Shown here: piece after piece, positions 12,139 through 23,858 of the stretch
Numbering within the stretch: position 1 is the first letter of the stretch
Layout: each line of letters begins with the position of its first letter
Origin: Caenorhabditis elegans
Taxonomy: Eukaryota > Nematoda > Chromadorea > Rhabditida > Rhabditidae
Direction: 5' to 3'
Assembly (NCBI RefSeq): GCF_000002985.6
Contig: NC_003284.9
Span: 4,154,001 to 4,218,000, forward strand
DNA: 64,000 nt
Notes under the pieces: generated by a model
Told to the model about the DNA's origin: nothing
Seen by the model: only the letters and a program-made list of their open reading frames with translations
Databases searched by the model: none
Position numbers and translations under genes: made by a program

Positions 12139-13456
12139 AATCACTTTTTCCAAGGTGTTCATTTTTGTGGCAATTATGTTTGTGTTCAACTTTTTTTTGC
12201 AACCTCTCCAAATGCATTTTCCTTCTCACAATTCCTCAATTTTAATGGACACCGTTCATTTTTCTTGTTCACTTTCTTATTAGAAATAAAGATAATGACC
12301 ATGTCGACGGAAAAAAAAAGAAAAAAGCATCGGGTTGAAAGCGTCCGGTCGTCCGGCACGTGCACTTATAATGATTTCCTCTATGAAAAAGTTGGTGTCG
12401 AGGTAAAACCGGACAATTGAAACCAACAAAGCGATGCCGGTTAATCTGCGTGTCTCTATCCGGTAATCTTGCATCCCTTTGTCCGTGACAGGTTGAGACT
12501 CACAACTAAATACTCGTCGTGTCAGTACTGTTATCCCCCGTCGGTGGATATTGTTTGAAATTGATGACGGTTTTCAAAACATTACAATTAGTTGTTATTT
12601 TTCACACATATTTCCGTATTATACTTTTCTGTTTTTGCCATTTTTGTACAAAACAACCGATTTTTTTTTTGAAAAAAAACTGAATATAGTCAAAAAATTT
12701 AGGATGGAATCTTAAAAATTTGAAACCACACATATGCTTTTAAAATAACCGATAAAAGTTTCCAAAAAATTTTAGAAACTTTTGAATCAGTTTTCACCAA
12801 TCACATTTCCGAAAGTCGGGCAAAACCATTTGTTTTGAACAATTTTTTGATTCTATTTCTGATTATGTTTTAACTAATTTTTAACTAATTTTATTGGTAT
12901 TTGTGTAATAGATGTACCTCAAAATGTTAGCAATGCCTCAAATTCCATAATGGGTAACATGTAAATAACCAGTCTTTTATTTTTTTAAGCCAAAAAAAGA
13001 AAAATAATTAACCTTTTATTTTTAAAAACTGAAAAGTTTTATGGTAATACAAGCACCTTTTTTATTTTCGTATTAAAAATTGTAAATCTGCAGCAATGCT
13101 CCGCATTTTTGGAAAATTTTCAAAAAAAAATCTTTAAAATAATTGTTGGATTTTCAAGAAATGATACTCTGTCAATTTAGACTATTTCAAGTCTTTTCAT
13201 GCAAAATCATACGAAAATTAACAGACATCTTTTTTTTAATTTTTCGGAATTTTTATAGCTACTAGCTGAACATATACATAGATTTAGTACGTTTTTATAT
13301 ACCTTAATTCCGTGACTACCTGAGTGACTCCACTCTGAATGTTGATTAATGAAACTCATGCACGCTACGATTCCGCTCATCTGTGAATGCTGAAATACGA
13401 CTAACTCGCCCGTCTTACACATACCCCGTTTCATATAAATTTTTCAAATGTTTCAG
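12139..13456. other. Intergenic region between the Mpv17-like gene and the receptor
   Basis: It holds the Mpv17-like 3' UTR, a GC-rich block at about 12320-12550 with GTCCGG repeats, then AT-rich DNA up to the receptor's TTTCAG. The GC block has a 64-codon minus-strand frame that I do not believe is coding. It may be regulatory or an ncRNA. Confidence 0.5.
12284..12289 (+). terminator. Poly(A) signal of the Mpv17-like gene
   Basis: AATAAA lies 146 bases after the stop codon, a usual distance for a nematode 3' UTR. Confidence 0.6.
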
Positions 13457-13458
13457 CT

Positions 13459-15715
13459 ATGAACTTTACTAATATCACGTCTTTCGATGGGAACGAAACG
13501 GAGGTTTTTGACACTTCGTGGAGTTTATCCACCCCGAGCCAATCAACTGAAGAAGCATTCACTACGGGTCCGCATAACTATTACAATCATCATGACCAGA
13601 TTGATTACGTAGCTTTTATTAAATTTATTAACACGTGAGTTGCCTTAATTTTGAACTAGAAAATCAGCTGAAAATTTTTTAAATTCGGCAAAAATACAAT
13701 AACTCTTTTTTCAGAAGTAGCATATTCGCTTACCCTGGGGTTCTCAACACTGACATTTTTAATTTTATTCGACTTGGTTTAACTATTTTGGGGATTATAT
13801 GCAACATTTCGGTTCTGGTCGCAAATCTAGTCAATGGACGAAACAAACATGGCATTCTCAAGTGAGTTTAAATTCACTTTTTTTGATTTTAACGCTTAAT
13901 TTAATTTCAGAATCCGTCTTCTGGTGCTTTTTCTCATCCTTGTAATGACAATCACTTGTATTTTGATGACAGTGATATTTGTATTTGACTGCCTAACGAA
14001 TGTAGGTAAAATTATTAAAGACAATAATGAGTTGAAGGAATCGTTAGACTAACAAAAAATTAGTGTTTTTAAAATGAAATTAAAAATTTACAATTGAAAG
14101 TAAGGCATATTGATAATATATATACATTTATATCCATTTCCATATATCACAAGTAATTTTTTCAGCATTTTTAATACTATTATGCATTTGATGCATTTAA
14201 CAAAAAAAAACCAAAAATTAATAGAACACTGTAGAAATTTGGGAAAATTGGGAAAATGCTACATGCAATAAGACATATGAAATAACTACACAATACACTA
14301 AACATTCTCTGATAAATGCAACACAAAAAATTGCAATTTTTATTCTGTAAAATTACATAACTTCCAAACTTTTTACTTATTTTAAAGGTGGAGTTCAGCT
14401 ACTGTACAAATGAGTAAAAACTAAAATGACCAAATGAATAAAAATACAAGTTTTATAAACAGTTTTGGAAAATTTTTCATTTCGTGTCAAAAAGCGATGA
14501 AAGCTCAGTTTTCACCAATTTTTAAATTGAAATATAAAACATTTCAAAGTTGCATAAAAGTTTTACTATGATAATTGGTCAATTTAGCAGTGAAACAAAA
14601 CTGCATTGGTCAAAGTTGGTTTTAAAATAGTTAAATGGAATATTTTATCAATTCATACAAAAACGTTAAGATATACGTCGATCTGCAAACCCTCTTGAGC
14701 GAGCCTGAATATCACGATGAAATGTCGTTTTTGTGGAGAAACCTTGCCGATTTTCTGCTACAGCCAATGTTCGATCTACAGTCCATTATGATGATGTACA
14801 TTGCGCTTGATAGATATGCCAGTCTATATGTGGTCAGTGAAACTTTGTGAGTGTTTTGTTTATTGGAACATCAACATGTTCAGGGTTACTGGCCATTCGC
14901 CGAGAATCGAAAACGTCTAGCCTACTTTCTAATTGCTCCACTGGTTTTCGCCTTCATATTGATGAGTTCTGGGATTCATTATTTGATACTACCATTCGAA
15001 AGTTTTATTTATGCCAGGTGACCTTACACAAGTGTTTGTATCAATATCAATCCAAACTATTTCAGACTTGCACTTTTGCTACTTCCATCTGCAATCTCAT
15101 TTCTTCTTCTTTCAGTTTGTCTTGTGATCAAGAAAGAAAGACTGAATTATGACCCTGGGTTTAGCATTTCTCTCTCGAAGTGGGTAGTGAACTATATTTC
15201 CTTGTTTTCGTTCAAGTTTCGAGTGTTGGGTTTAAGTTTCGGTCAGCCGACCCTTAACGAGAAAATTTTGACGTACACATACACACACACGTGTGTTTGC
15301 ATCAAGTTCATTCCATTTTTCAGAGCCTTGGTTCGTGTACTCTACGTCGTTGTCATCATTGATTTCCTCAGTAGGCTCTTTCTGTTCTTCCGTCTCGCTG
15401 AGGACAACATCGACTTTGTTGTTCTAACCGGATCGGAGAACGGGGACTTTGTCCTTCACACGTTTCTCAATGTTGGCTTACAAGTATTGTTTTTTTTTTT
15501 GATTCGATCATATGGTTTGACCTGTCACCTTGCAGGTTTCCATCTGCGTCTACTACTTATCGCCCGTGTATATTCCAATTGCCCTGTCTCTCTTCGTCAA
15601 ACATTTCAGGGATTCGGTAAAAGCCAGCTGATTGTCAGCTGAAAGTACAGTTTGCGTCAATCAAATTTTTCAGATATGCTGCTGTCAACGGCTCAACAAG
15701 GTGCACATCATATAA
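13459..15715 (+). CDS. Seven-transmembrane receptor-like protein (divergent GPCR)
   Basis: Nine exons give 368 aa: 13459-13634, 13715-13861, 13911-14001, 14671-14832, 14884-15017, 15066-15179, 15324-15483, 15536-15616 and 15674-15715. The first ~65 residues are extracellular-like with three N-glycosylation sequons (NFT, NIT, NET). Helix 1 is followed by a basic turn; helix 3 ends in ALDRY, a DRY-type motif; helix 7 reads NVGLQ...SPVYIPI in place of NPxxY. The tail has a CCC cluster suited to palmitoylation. The ATG follows TTTCAG at 13456, so SL1 trans-splicing is likely. I cannot name the receptor class or ligand. The exon 3/4 junction is weak: the only in-frame acceptor is GTTAAG at 14670, paired with AAT|GTAGGT. 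Confidence 0.7.
14385..14632. repeat. Dispersed MITE-like repeat, copy 3, in receptor intron 3
   Basis: It starts AAAGGTGGAGTTCAGCTACT and carries AAAATGACCAAATGAATAAA, as in other copies. Its other end carries TATGATAATTGGTCA and TTGGTTTTAA words, like copy 62072-62356. It abuts the weak acceptor of receptor exon 4. Confidence 0.55.
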
Positions 15716-15785
15716 TTTTTGTTTTTTTTTTGTTCGGATTTTTTTCTGAAATTGACAAATAGCAAACATCTTTGTAGTCTTAAAT

Positions 15786-15791
15786 AATAAA
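15786..15791 (+). terminator. Poly(A) signal of the receptor gene
   Basis: AATAAA is 71 bases after the TAA stop, with further AATAAA words near 15812 and 15832. Confidence 0.5.
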
Positions 15792-15849
15792 CTGGTTTTT
15801 TGGTTTGTTTCAAAATAAAGACTAACAATGAATAAAGCCACTGGTTTTT

Positions 15850-16800
15850 GACACTTATAATTTAACATTTAGGTCAATGTGGATTTCTAAAAATTCAATC
15901 TCGGTTTACTTTCGAGACATCGATAAAAAATTACTACAGATCTATTTTTAAAAACGAAATACAAAATTTTTTGTCAAGCGCCAATTTTTGAATTGAACAA
16001 AAAAAACGACAACTAAGATATAAAAAATACTTCCTTCCAAAATGAAATAACAGACCAAAATTTGAACATTACATCAAGCTGAAACACATGGCAGTGTATG
16101 AATAGACAATGATGTCACTTAATTATTATTTAAAACAAAAATCAAAACAGAGTTCCGGTAATTCGAGTTTGATTGTTTTTAAATAAAACCAAGGTTCTTG
16201 AAATTTAAAAATTTTCAGGCGACAATCAATCTTTGATTATTGTTCGACATATAACTAGAAACATTTGGTACTGTGTATTTTATCTCAGAAAACAAATCAT
16301 TTTAATTGAACATAATACACGTGTTCCTCTTTAAGCTCAAAAAATGGTGGTTCTAAGCCTAAAAAGTATCCCACATGTTTTGTATCTCCTGTTTAAAAGT
16401 TTTTTTAGAATTTATAAAAAGTTTTTTGTACCTAAACTTGCCCGCCTTGCCTTGCTATGTTAATGACCTTATAGTAGTTTCTTTGGAAAACTCAAAAAAT
16501 TCTTACATAGCACATCTGAGCAGTGATTCCTGTACTAAATGTTTTAGAAAGCATCTAGCCTGACCTCAGGAATCCCAAATTTTTCGCACTTTTTGACAAA
16601 AAAAAAGTGATACGCGATAATGAAACCGGTCTATTGTCCCTCATTATCACGCAGTCACACTATGATTTCTCAGATGGCCAGCCCAATTTTCAATTCACTC
16701 CAAAACTTTGATCTCAATTCCAAAGTACTTGAACATTTCCCCGACTACATCCCATAGTGTCTTCGGCCATTTGCACCTCAGGAAAAAACTGTGCGTGAAG
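15850..16800. other. AT-rich intergenic stretch
   Basis: I see no gene here. Short frames are interrupted and lack splice or start context. Confidence 0.5.
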
Positions 16801-16805
16801 TGTTG

Positions 16806-16923
16806 TGACGTCGACTGTGACGTCGCATCTCCGCGCCCGATTACTGTAGACGGCTCTTCAGGCTGTGACGTCGAATTTTCAATTAGTTGCCCCGGGGTTT
16901 CGTGGGCTGGACGTCGTATAAAA
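16806..16923 (+). promoter_or_regulatory. TATA promoter with three TGACGTC sites
   Basis: TGACGTC occurs at 16806-16812, 16818-16824 and 16866-16872, each within TGTGACGTCG. A related GGACGTCG at 16909-16916 runs directly into TATAAAA at 16917-16923. TGACGTC is the core of CRE/ATF-type bZIP sites. Initiation would be expected near 16945-16955, followed by ATGATG at 16957 and a possible intron from about 17029 (GTGAGACT) to TTTTCAG near 17113. The gene served is not resolved; the ORF at 19281 is one candidate. Confidence 0.55.
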
Positions 16924-16956
16924 GAGTGGACATGGTAATGGTTTTCCAGTGAAGAG

Positions 16957-17229
16957 ATGATGTTCAGCAAACTGGTATTTCCTTTTCAAGCCCCCCGAGA
17001 ACGTTCGCATCCTAGGCTAATTATAAGTGAGACTGAATACTGTAGACGTGTGTGTGTATGTGGAAAAAGTAATGAAAATCTAGTGGTCAGATCAGTCGCC
17101 GTCGTATTTTCAGTATGTTTACCTCCAGTTTCAAACCGTGTAAAATGCAAAAAAAATGTGACTGACCGACGGCAACCCTCCTCTCTCACCCGCTTCAAAA
17201 CGTCCTCTTCGTCTCCTATCAAATTTTGA
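16957..17229 (+). CDS. Possible first coding exon downstream of the CRE/TATA promoter
   Basis: An ATGATG lies 34 bases after the TATA box and opens a frame of 90 codons with no recognised domain. A consensus donor and acceptor inside it suggest a real transcript would be spliced, so the full frame is unlikely to be the product. It is listed because of its position, not its sequence. Confidence 0.2.
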   Translation: MMFSKLVFPFQAPRERSHPRLIISETEYCRRVCVCGKSNENLVVRSVAVVFSVCLPPVSNRVKCKKNVTDRRQPSSLTRFKTSSSSPIKF

Positions 17230-19090
17230 TAAGTGACCACCAGTTGACGGCGTCTACCGGTCACTCTCTTATCGTTTATTTTTTTTTCTCATTCCTATCT
17301 CTGACCTGCCCAGAATTCCGAAAATTCAAGGCAGAATCTGAATCTAAAAACGGTAGAAAAGAGAATTGAGAATTAAAAATAGAAATGAAATCTTCATTAG
17401 CTGGTCTTCTCCTTTTTCACTTCTTTACAAGTTCCGACGCTTCTCCTGCAGTCATTCATTTATTATTTGTAGTTGTTCTTTATTTTACACCTTTCTCCCC
17501 CCCCCCCCCCCCACATTCTCTTTTCTTTATGCTAACAGTAGTAATTGCACTATGAATTGATATTTTGACAAATATGACAACACAAAAATGTTACAGTATT
17601 TGTTTGAATTGTTAAAGTTTTCGCGATTGCAGCTGATTCACAAAAAAAGTACACAAAACAATCAGTCACTTATTCCTGTAATAAGCGATTTAGTTCCACT
17701 AATTTTCAAAATTTCGTCCACCCACAATTTCTCACATTCCATCTGACGTGAGAAGTTTAAATTCTGAGAAAATTTTGTTTTACTTGTTTGGTTACCGGAA
17801 AGAGGTTCTGCTTTGTCTGAAAATGTTATTGAGGTGTTAATCGAAAACAAAACTAATCAAAACTAAAAATCAAAAGTTTCAAAATGATACAAATTATTTA
17901 TTACTTTGCCTTTCCAACTATTCGAAATGCCGAAATGCCTGGAATGACTCTCAATCAAGTTTTTTCGAATTGTGTTCCAAAAGAATGCAATGATGTTTCA
18001 CATGCTTTAGGACCCTAGGACCCTATAAAACATTACAAACAAGTGCTTTAGAATTTTCTTCCTGCTTCTGTTGTTTTCAAAAAGTTCAATATGCTATTTT
18101 TTAAATAAAAAATGATCGAATTAGGGGCGCATCCCACCTTCACACCTATATACTTTGCAGCAATCACTCAGACTAATATGTACTTCTTGGATTAATCTCT
18201 ATGGGGGAATCAGACTGTTATTGGCATTGATATCACACATTCAGATTATGTTGTTTTGTACTATTTGGATCAACATCGTGACTAACTCTTTTTGGTCAGG
18301 AAATCTGAAATCACTAGTTGTTTGGCTTGTTTTTAAGTTATTAACGGATTTATTCTGGAAGAGATACTTAAAGCTACATCAACCGAAATATATAACACAT
18401 TTCCTATCAGTTGCTCAGCAAAACTAGTTTTCTCTGCAAAATGAATCATGTTTCTAGGATAACCTGAATCCCCCCAAAATTTTTTGACAATTTTCTGTAA
18501 CAAGGCCAAAGTTCATTTTACCCCAGTTTTCTCTTCAATTTCATTTCATGTGACCTTCAATGTGGCTTCTTCCAACGAATGACCATTCGAACTAGTAGTA
18601 GCCATTGCTTATCACTGCGTCTCTACAGTTTCGTTTATAGATAGATAACCTTTGCAAATTTTTCGTCTATTTTGATTTGTTTCACACCTTGAAACCTGCC
18701 GTCACATGGGGCTGCGCGGTGAATTTCAGAAACACAGTACTAGCTTCCGATGAAGAGAAATATTTCTAAATTTTAGCAGAAACGTGAATCGCAAGGTTAG
18801 TATGTTTCATGATACAGTTGTTTTTACTTTTTTTTGCGGGCTACCGTATCCACTAGAGACATCAATATTGGGGTGGAGAAACAAATCCCAAGCTGCACGA
18901 GGGATAAAGTTGCTTCTTGATTAATTGAAAAAGTTGTTATTCTATCAGTAATTCCCTCCCCCTTTACTAACAAAATAAGTTGGGAAAAACTGAGGTTTTT
19001 GTGTTCTTTGTTCTTTTTTCCTTCGAATTTCACTGAAAGACGTAGTACATAGAACTCACTTTCCAGTGTCCTTACACGGGAAATCCGATT
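17230..19090. other. Non-coding stretch before the small 19.3-kb gene
   Basis: It is AT-rich with a poly-C tract. Frames on both strands (for example minus 18824-19174) lack splice and start support. A TATA-like GGTATATAAACTCC lies at about 19089-19102 and could serve the ORF at 19281. Confidence 0.45.
17497..17512. repeat. Poly-C tract (16 C)
   Basis: Sixteen consecutive C residues lie in a pyrimidine-rich stretch. Confidence 0.9.
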
Positions 19091-19280
19091 TGGTATATAA
19101 ACTCCAAATCTCTTGTGTTCTGCCGTGAGATCTGCTCTGATTTCATCTTCTCGAACGCCATTCCATTTTTGCAACGATCGGGGATGAGTTGAATCTTCTT
19201 GAGCCCTGCCTACTTATCATTCACTTCCTTTTTTTCTGTCAAATAAAAACGTTACATTAATAATCATACTTTCATTTCAG

Positions 19281-19478
19281 ATGAGCATTACAATACTCAA
19301 CGACCCCCAACTTTCCTCCGATGTTTACGATCTTTTGATGTCAAGGACACAAACACTTGGCTCCTTCTGTGAATCCTTCATCCCTAACTCGAGAATTTTG
19401 AGCTTTAATTCTACATCAAGCATACCACAATCCGGACGCAAAACCGACAGATTCCCGTCCTATGGAAACAGTGGATAA
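19281..19478 (+). CDS. Small 65-aa protein, unrecognised
   Basis: The ATG sits directly after TTTCATTTCAG, typical of SL1 trans-splicing or of a non-coding first exon. The 65-aa product is hydrophilic, Ser-rich (about a fifth Ser), with no signal peptide or membrane segment. AATAAA at 19636-19641 is 158 bases past the stop. Good start context, a TATA-like box near 19093 and a poly(A) signal support a small gene, but it could also be the last exon of a larger transcript starting at the 16.9-kb promoter. No family is recognised. Confidence 0.45.
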   Translation: MSITILNDPQLSSDVYDLLMSRTQTLGSFCESFIPNSRILSFNSTSSIPQSGRKTDRFPSYGNSG

Positions 19479-19649
19479 CTCCGATCGAGCGAGTAGGCAG
19501 CGATTTGACATCTCCAAAAGGCTACCGATCTCAACTTGTTATGTATATACTCTAATAACTGTTTTCTTGCCAACGTGTACAGATTATTTCACTATTTTTT
19601 GTTCCAAATGTTTTTTGTCCGGTCATGTTTTACCAAATAAATGAATGAG

Positions 19650-22260
19650 AAATTCAACGATTTTTTGTTGTATTTCTGAAAAATCGAAAATATATGAAAA
19701 CAATTCAATTGGTCATTAACAGATCAAGAACATGGACGTGAACATTTGAACTCGGAGAAGATGCCAATAACAAAACCAAGTGACATACTTGACATGAACA
19801 GTTGAATTTTTTATTAATCCACTTCCTTGAGTAAACTACAATCATTAAGATTAAACTGAAGTGAGAAGATAAAAATTTGAAAAAATTTAAAAACAACAGA
19901 TAAGACGGTTTTATGTTTTAGGACTTCATCGTTCAACTTTCCAAAGATCGTAATCAACGAACAAAACACTAAATCACAAATCTTGAATTATTTTGAAATT
20001 TTCTCTTAAAAAAATGCCACAAATTATTCATCGCAGGGTTTGAGGACTGTTAAAACTTGTGAACTCACAACTTGTTTCTCAAGTGTTTGTGAACGTTACA
20101 TTTTAGGTTCTCGTGCATTTTGATTGTTTTAAACAAATTGAAACGTGACATATGTTCAGATGTTCTAGAATTGAAATGTCCCATTCTTACTGAATATTCC
20201 GGCCAGCAGCTGTTTGTGCAAGTTCTAGGTACGGTTTTAAAATTGGTTTAAAATTTAGCAAATGTTGGAAAACTTTGACAAAGTTTTATAGAATCCTGCC
20301 CAAGTTTGAAAAACAATTCTGTGTCGTTTTATACTTGGGTAAGACTGGTCAAACTTTGAACAATCATTGAAAAAGCTTAGATTTGAGCTCCTCAAATTTT
20401 TGCTCGAGTCAAGCTTTTTTTAAGTTTGACAGTTTCACTCAGTTAGAAAAGGTCTGTTTCAAATATAAAGCATTAAAAATACGTCTTACATTTCATTTAA
20501 GTAGAAAAAACTGTACATATGCTATTTTTTTTACAAAGCGTAACACTTTACTCCAAAGTATGAAAGTTTTCATTGAAGCTGTAGTTGCGCCAGCGAGGAA
20601 AATTATTAAAACCTCCTATAATGCCAAAAATGGCCAAAAAACATTTCAAGAAGTGATGAAAAACGTTTTATTGACATTCAAATAGTGTCAATTACTGAGT
20701 TTGTGTCACTTTTTGAGAAAACTGTCGCAGGTTGGAATTCCTAAAGTGTTAGAGTATTAATATATGAAAAATAAGTCCATTAAAGTCGAAGGATCATTTT
20801 TCTGATTGACGACTTTCAAAAATCTGTGTTAACATTCTATGACAGTTAATAGAAATAAAAAGATTTCAAAAAAATTGTGAAGAGTTTAACTATGATATTT
20901 GGAAATTTTTAAACAAAATGTATGGTTTTTACTTATTTCCCCAGTAGGGTTACTTTGCCTTTGAGCTTACTCAGAAAACAAAAACTAAAAATAGGCAAAA
21001 GTTGTGCATGACCTTGGCAAAACTTGGAGGTTACACCAATATGCAACTGCAACTTGGATTTTGGCAGCACCAAACCCATGTTTGACTCAACTCTTGCCAA
21101 ACATCTACCCAAGTTTAAAACGAAACAAGAAAATTTTGGGCCAAAGTTTGGCTAGAGTTGGGTCAAACTTCGGATAAGCTTTAGCCCAGCCTGAATCCAA
21201 GTTCTGCCAAAGTCCCGCCCAACTTTTGTCCAAGTTAATATTTTTAGGGTCAAACTTGAGCGAGAAGTTGAAGCCAAATGCCGAGAAGATCTAATATTAA
21301 TCAATAAAAATTAAACAAATATTGATCATAGTCAAAGTACTTTGAAACCAGATTTTCATATTCAATCTTTTATTTTGACTTATTTTATTGTGTTTTTATA
21401 TTGTACCGAAGCTTTTTATTATCTGCATTATCAGAGTTTCTCAGAACATTCCGCAATCTTTGTAACCTAAAATTATTTACTTCTCTCACATAAGTTATTA
21501 CCGTATCTATTGTTGTCCTCAGCGTTCCCATCTTTCCAAAATGCCAGTGCACTAATTATTTATTGTGTAAAAGGTTAGCAAAAGGTTTCTTATACTAGAC
21601 TGCATTCCAGCTACTGGTCTTATCCCGAACAACGCTTCCACTTCATTATCACCATTCCCGCGCACTTTCCCCGGTGTTATTTACTTTTTTCTCAACGATC
21701 AGGTTTATATACATATTTTTTAAAGTTTCGTTAATGTTAATCGCTTAACATATTGCATTTGATGCTCATTGGTCGACAAAAGTTTTGCAAGTAGTGTACA
21801 TTACTCAACAAATATTATTTGTTTGTTGTTTTTCTTTTTGACTAATTAATTCCTCTGGAAGTTTTCTCCGCTGAGTAGCAAGAAATTAATTTACTCTCTC
21901 AGCAGAATGATTATGGAATTATGGAATTTTCAGCGTTATTACTCGAGATAAACATGTGTCAAAACAGAGATCTAACGAAAGCCGGATCCCATGTGATTTT
22001 CAATTCTTGTTATTCACACATGCACCTTAGTTGTTCCAGACCATTCCCACATATCAAAACAGAATATACTATATTATTCATTTTTTGATAACCTGTAACA
22101 GAGAGTCATAATCATAAACAACTGGATGAATAGAAACCACTTGGTTCTGGTGTTCACTGGGGGAGAAGGTAGGGAAGGGGAATTAAATTAATTGGGTTGC
22201 GTCCCGGTTATCGTTCATAAATACTGCTGATAAGGATCTTGGTAATAAATAAATAAAAAG
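19650..22260. other. Intergenic repeat-rich stretch
   Basis: About 20200-21270 is packed with degenerate copies of AAGTTTGG/CAAACTTG-like words on both strands. A diverged relative of the dispersed MITE may lie at about 20575-20965. Frames here (for example 20383-20685) have AT-rich random composition. I see no gene. Confidence 0.5.
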
Positions 22261-22270
22261 TGTCTTGGTC

Positions 22271-23307
22271 TCAGAGTGTGATTCTAGTTTGGATCGTAGC
22301 ACAAAGCAACTCTCGGTAGGGATCTCGATTGTCTCGGACTCGAACCATCATTTGGTAGGCGGACTGAAAAATTGAAGTATACTGAAGAAGTGGATTTCTT
22401 TTTAATATTTCAATTTAAGAAAAAAAAACGTATTTGCTAAGCGTCCGTCAACGGCTCTCCAGTACAATAGCCATCGCGTTTACCTTATGGTCAGTACCCA
22501 CCAAGTCATAGTGAATCATTCGGAACAGATTCGTAAACAACTTTGTTGGATCAATCTCGAATTCGATAACCTGACGTCCCGGAGTCACCGGACATGACGG
22601 GTTGTCGTCACACATATCATAGTTGCTCCTTAAAAAAACATTCAATGTTTTTCGGTGTTCTGCAAAGAAAACAACTTACAACAGCCCAAAGCTTGGTAAA
22701 AACATCCACCCACATCCGAACCATCCGGTTGAACGTTTAAAGATTGACACTTCGACGCCCAAATTGTCATATCGTTTGTTAGAATTACTGGTGATGTCGA
22801 GGAAAATTCGAATAGGCGAGTTGAAGGAAACCGGGTAGGTATCATCACCGTTGCCGTTTGTAATTGCACCGCCGTGAAGTTCAAACTTTGTGTCTACAAT
22901 TTTTGGTATTTAGGGCTCTGTTTTACTAGAAGTACTGTACCTTCTTTACACTGGAAAAACGACGGACGAACTCGTGTTCGATTCGGAAGAGCAACGCATT
23001 CTTCTTCTTGTTCTAGAGAAGAATCTGCCATAAGGTATGGAGCATCCGGTGCAACTTCAGGGTCATCAGTGTTATCTTCGTTCGAGCCAGCTACTTCTGC
23101 AGCTTGATTACTGGCATCTTGATGGCTACCAAAGTTTTTGAAAGATCGAAAACGAGCAGGCTAAAAAATAAACTAAATCAAAACAAACACAAGTAAACAA
23201 AAAAATACCACTTCTTTTTTAATTTCAGCGCTATCTTGCTCAAATTCTTCTAAACTTGCAAAAACAAAAGGGAATATTAAGAATAGTAGAATAAAACGGA
23301 AATTCAT
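22271..23307 (-). CDS. Secreted ML-domain (MD-2/NPC2-like lipid-recognition) protein
   Basis: Five exons (23209-23307, 22941-23160, 22680-22893, 22484-22628, 22271-22363) join in frame to 256 aa. Residues 1-17 form a signal peptide (MNFRFILLFLIFPFVFA). An acidic linker rich in Glu/Asp/Ala follows to about residue 85. The rest resembles a nematode ML domain: FFQCK, a beta-rich stretch, a WFGCGW motif, YDMCDDNPSCPVTPG (the CP-x-x-G step of ML proteins) and RELLCATIQTRI at the end, giving three plausible disulfide pairs. ML proteins bind lipids or sterols in secreted or lysosomal compartments. The family call is from motif memory. Exon 4 uses an unusual TTAAG acceptor, but phase and sequence make it convincing. 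Confidence 0.7.
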
Positions 23308-23515
23308 CGTTAACAGAATTTTTGTTGAAATCTTCACTTGGAAACTTTTTTGGAACTGGCCGCAACCTGGGTGTATCGAATGTTTAGAATAAAACACAGA
23401 TGAGTGCAAATTGAATAGAGCACTCGACGCACGAAAAGGTGCGGGTTGGTTTTTGAATTGCCTCAGGTGCTAGCGGGAGGTCGACGGGTGCGCTCTGTTC
23501 TGCTGTTTTCTGTGC

Positions 23516-23523
23516 TTTATATA
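23516..23523 (-). promoter_or_regulatory. TATA box of the ML-domain gene
   Basis: TATATAAA on the minus strand lies 209 bases upstream of the ATG, with no intervening ATG on that strand that I can see. A GC-rich stretch upstream (23400-23640) fits a promoter. Confidence 0.5.
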
Positions 23524-23852
23524 CCTGACCGTCTTTTTTTGTAGAGCGCCCAACATGTGGGGCGTTCTTGAAAGTCCGACAAAAACGCGATTCGCACCTG
23601 GTTCCAAAGCTCCGCCAAATCACTCGAGAGCCCGCATTTGTCGCTCGATCAATTTCTAATTAGAGCAAATGGTGAAGCACTCGAGATTGCCATTTTTGGC
23701 ATTTGAAGATTTGCTCATTGCTTTCTAGACGGCTCTCTTCCTCACTCTTGACAAGTTTTTATCAGACACTCGTCACAGAAATGGTCTGCTTATTTCCATG
23801 GGACAGTGCAAACACAGAGCACAAAATAAAAACAGAAAAATAACAGAGTTTC

Positions 23853-23858
23853 TTTATT
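23853..23858 (-). terminator. Candidate poly(A) signal of the ABC transporter gene
   Basis: The minus-strand AATAAA lies about 370 bases past the transporter stop codon. Confidence 0.4.

Noticed and set aside
10302-15715. Operon of the Mpv17-like gene and the receptor
   Set aside because: The intergenic gap is 1.3 kb, far longer than the ~100 bases typical of C. elegans operons, and the products are unrelated.
18824-19174. Minus-strand 116-codon frame
   Set aside because: No start or splice support, and it overlaps the TATA-like promoter of the small plus-strand gene.
22320-22363. A tRNA-type B box (GGTTCGAGTCC) on the minus strand
   Set aside because: No A box at tRNA spacing. The bases are codons of exon 5 of the ML-domain gene, which completes the domain.
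22448-22483. Stop codon ending the ML-domain protein at 22448
   Set aside because: Using donor AAG|GTAAAC at 22484 and exon 5 restores a conserved C-terminus with its last cysteine, so the in-exon stop lies in an intron.
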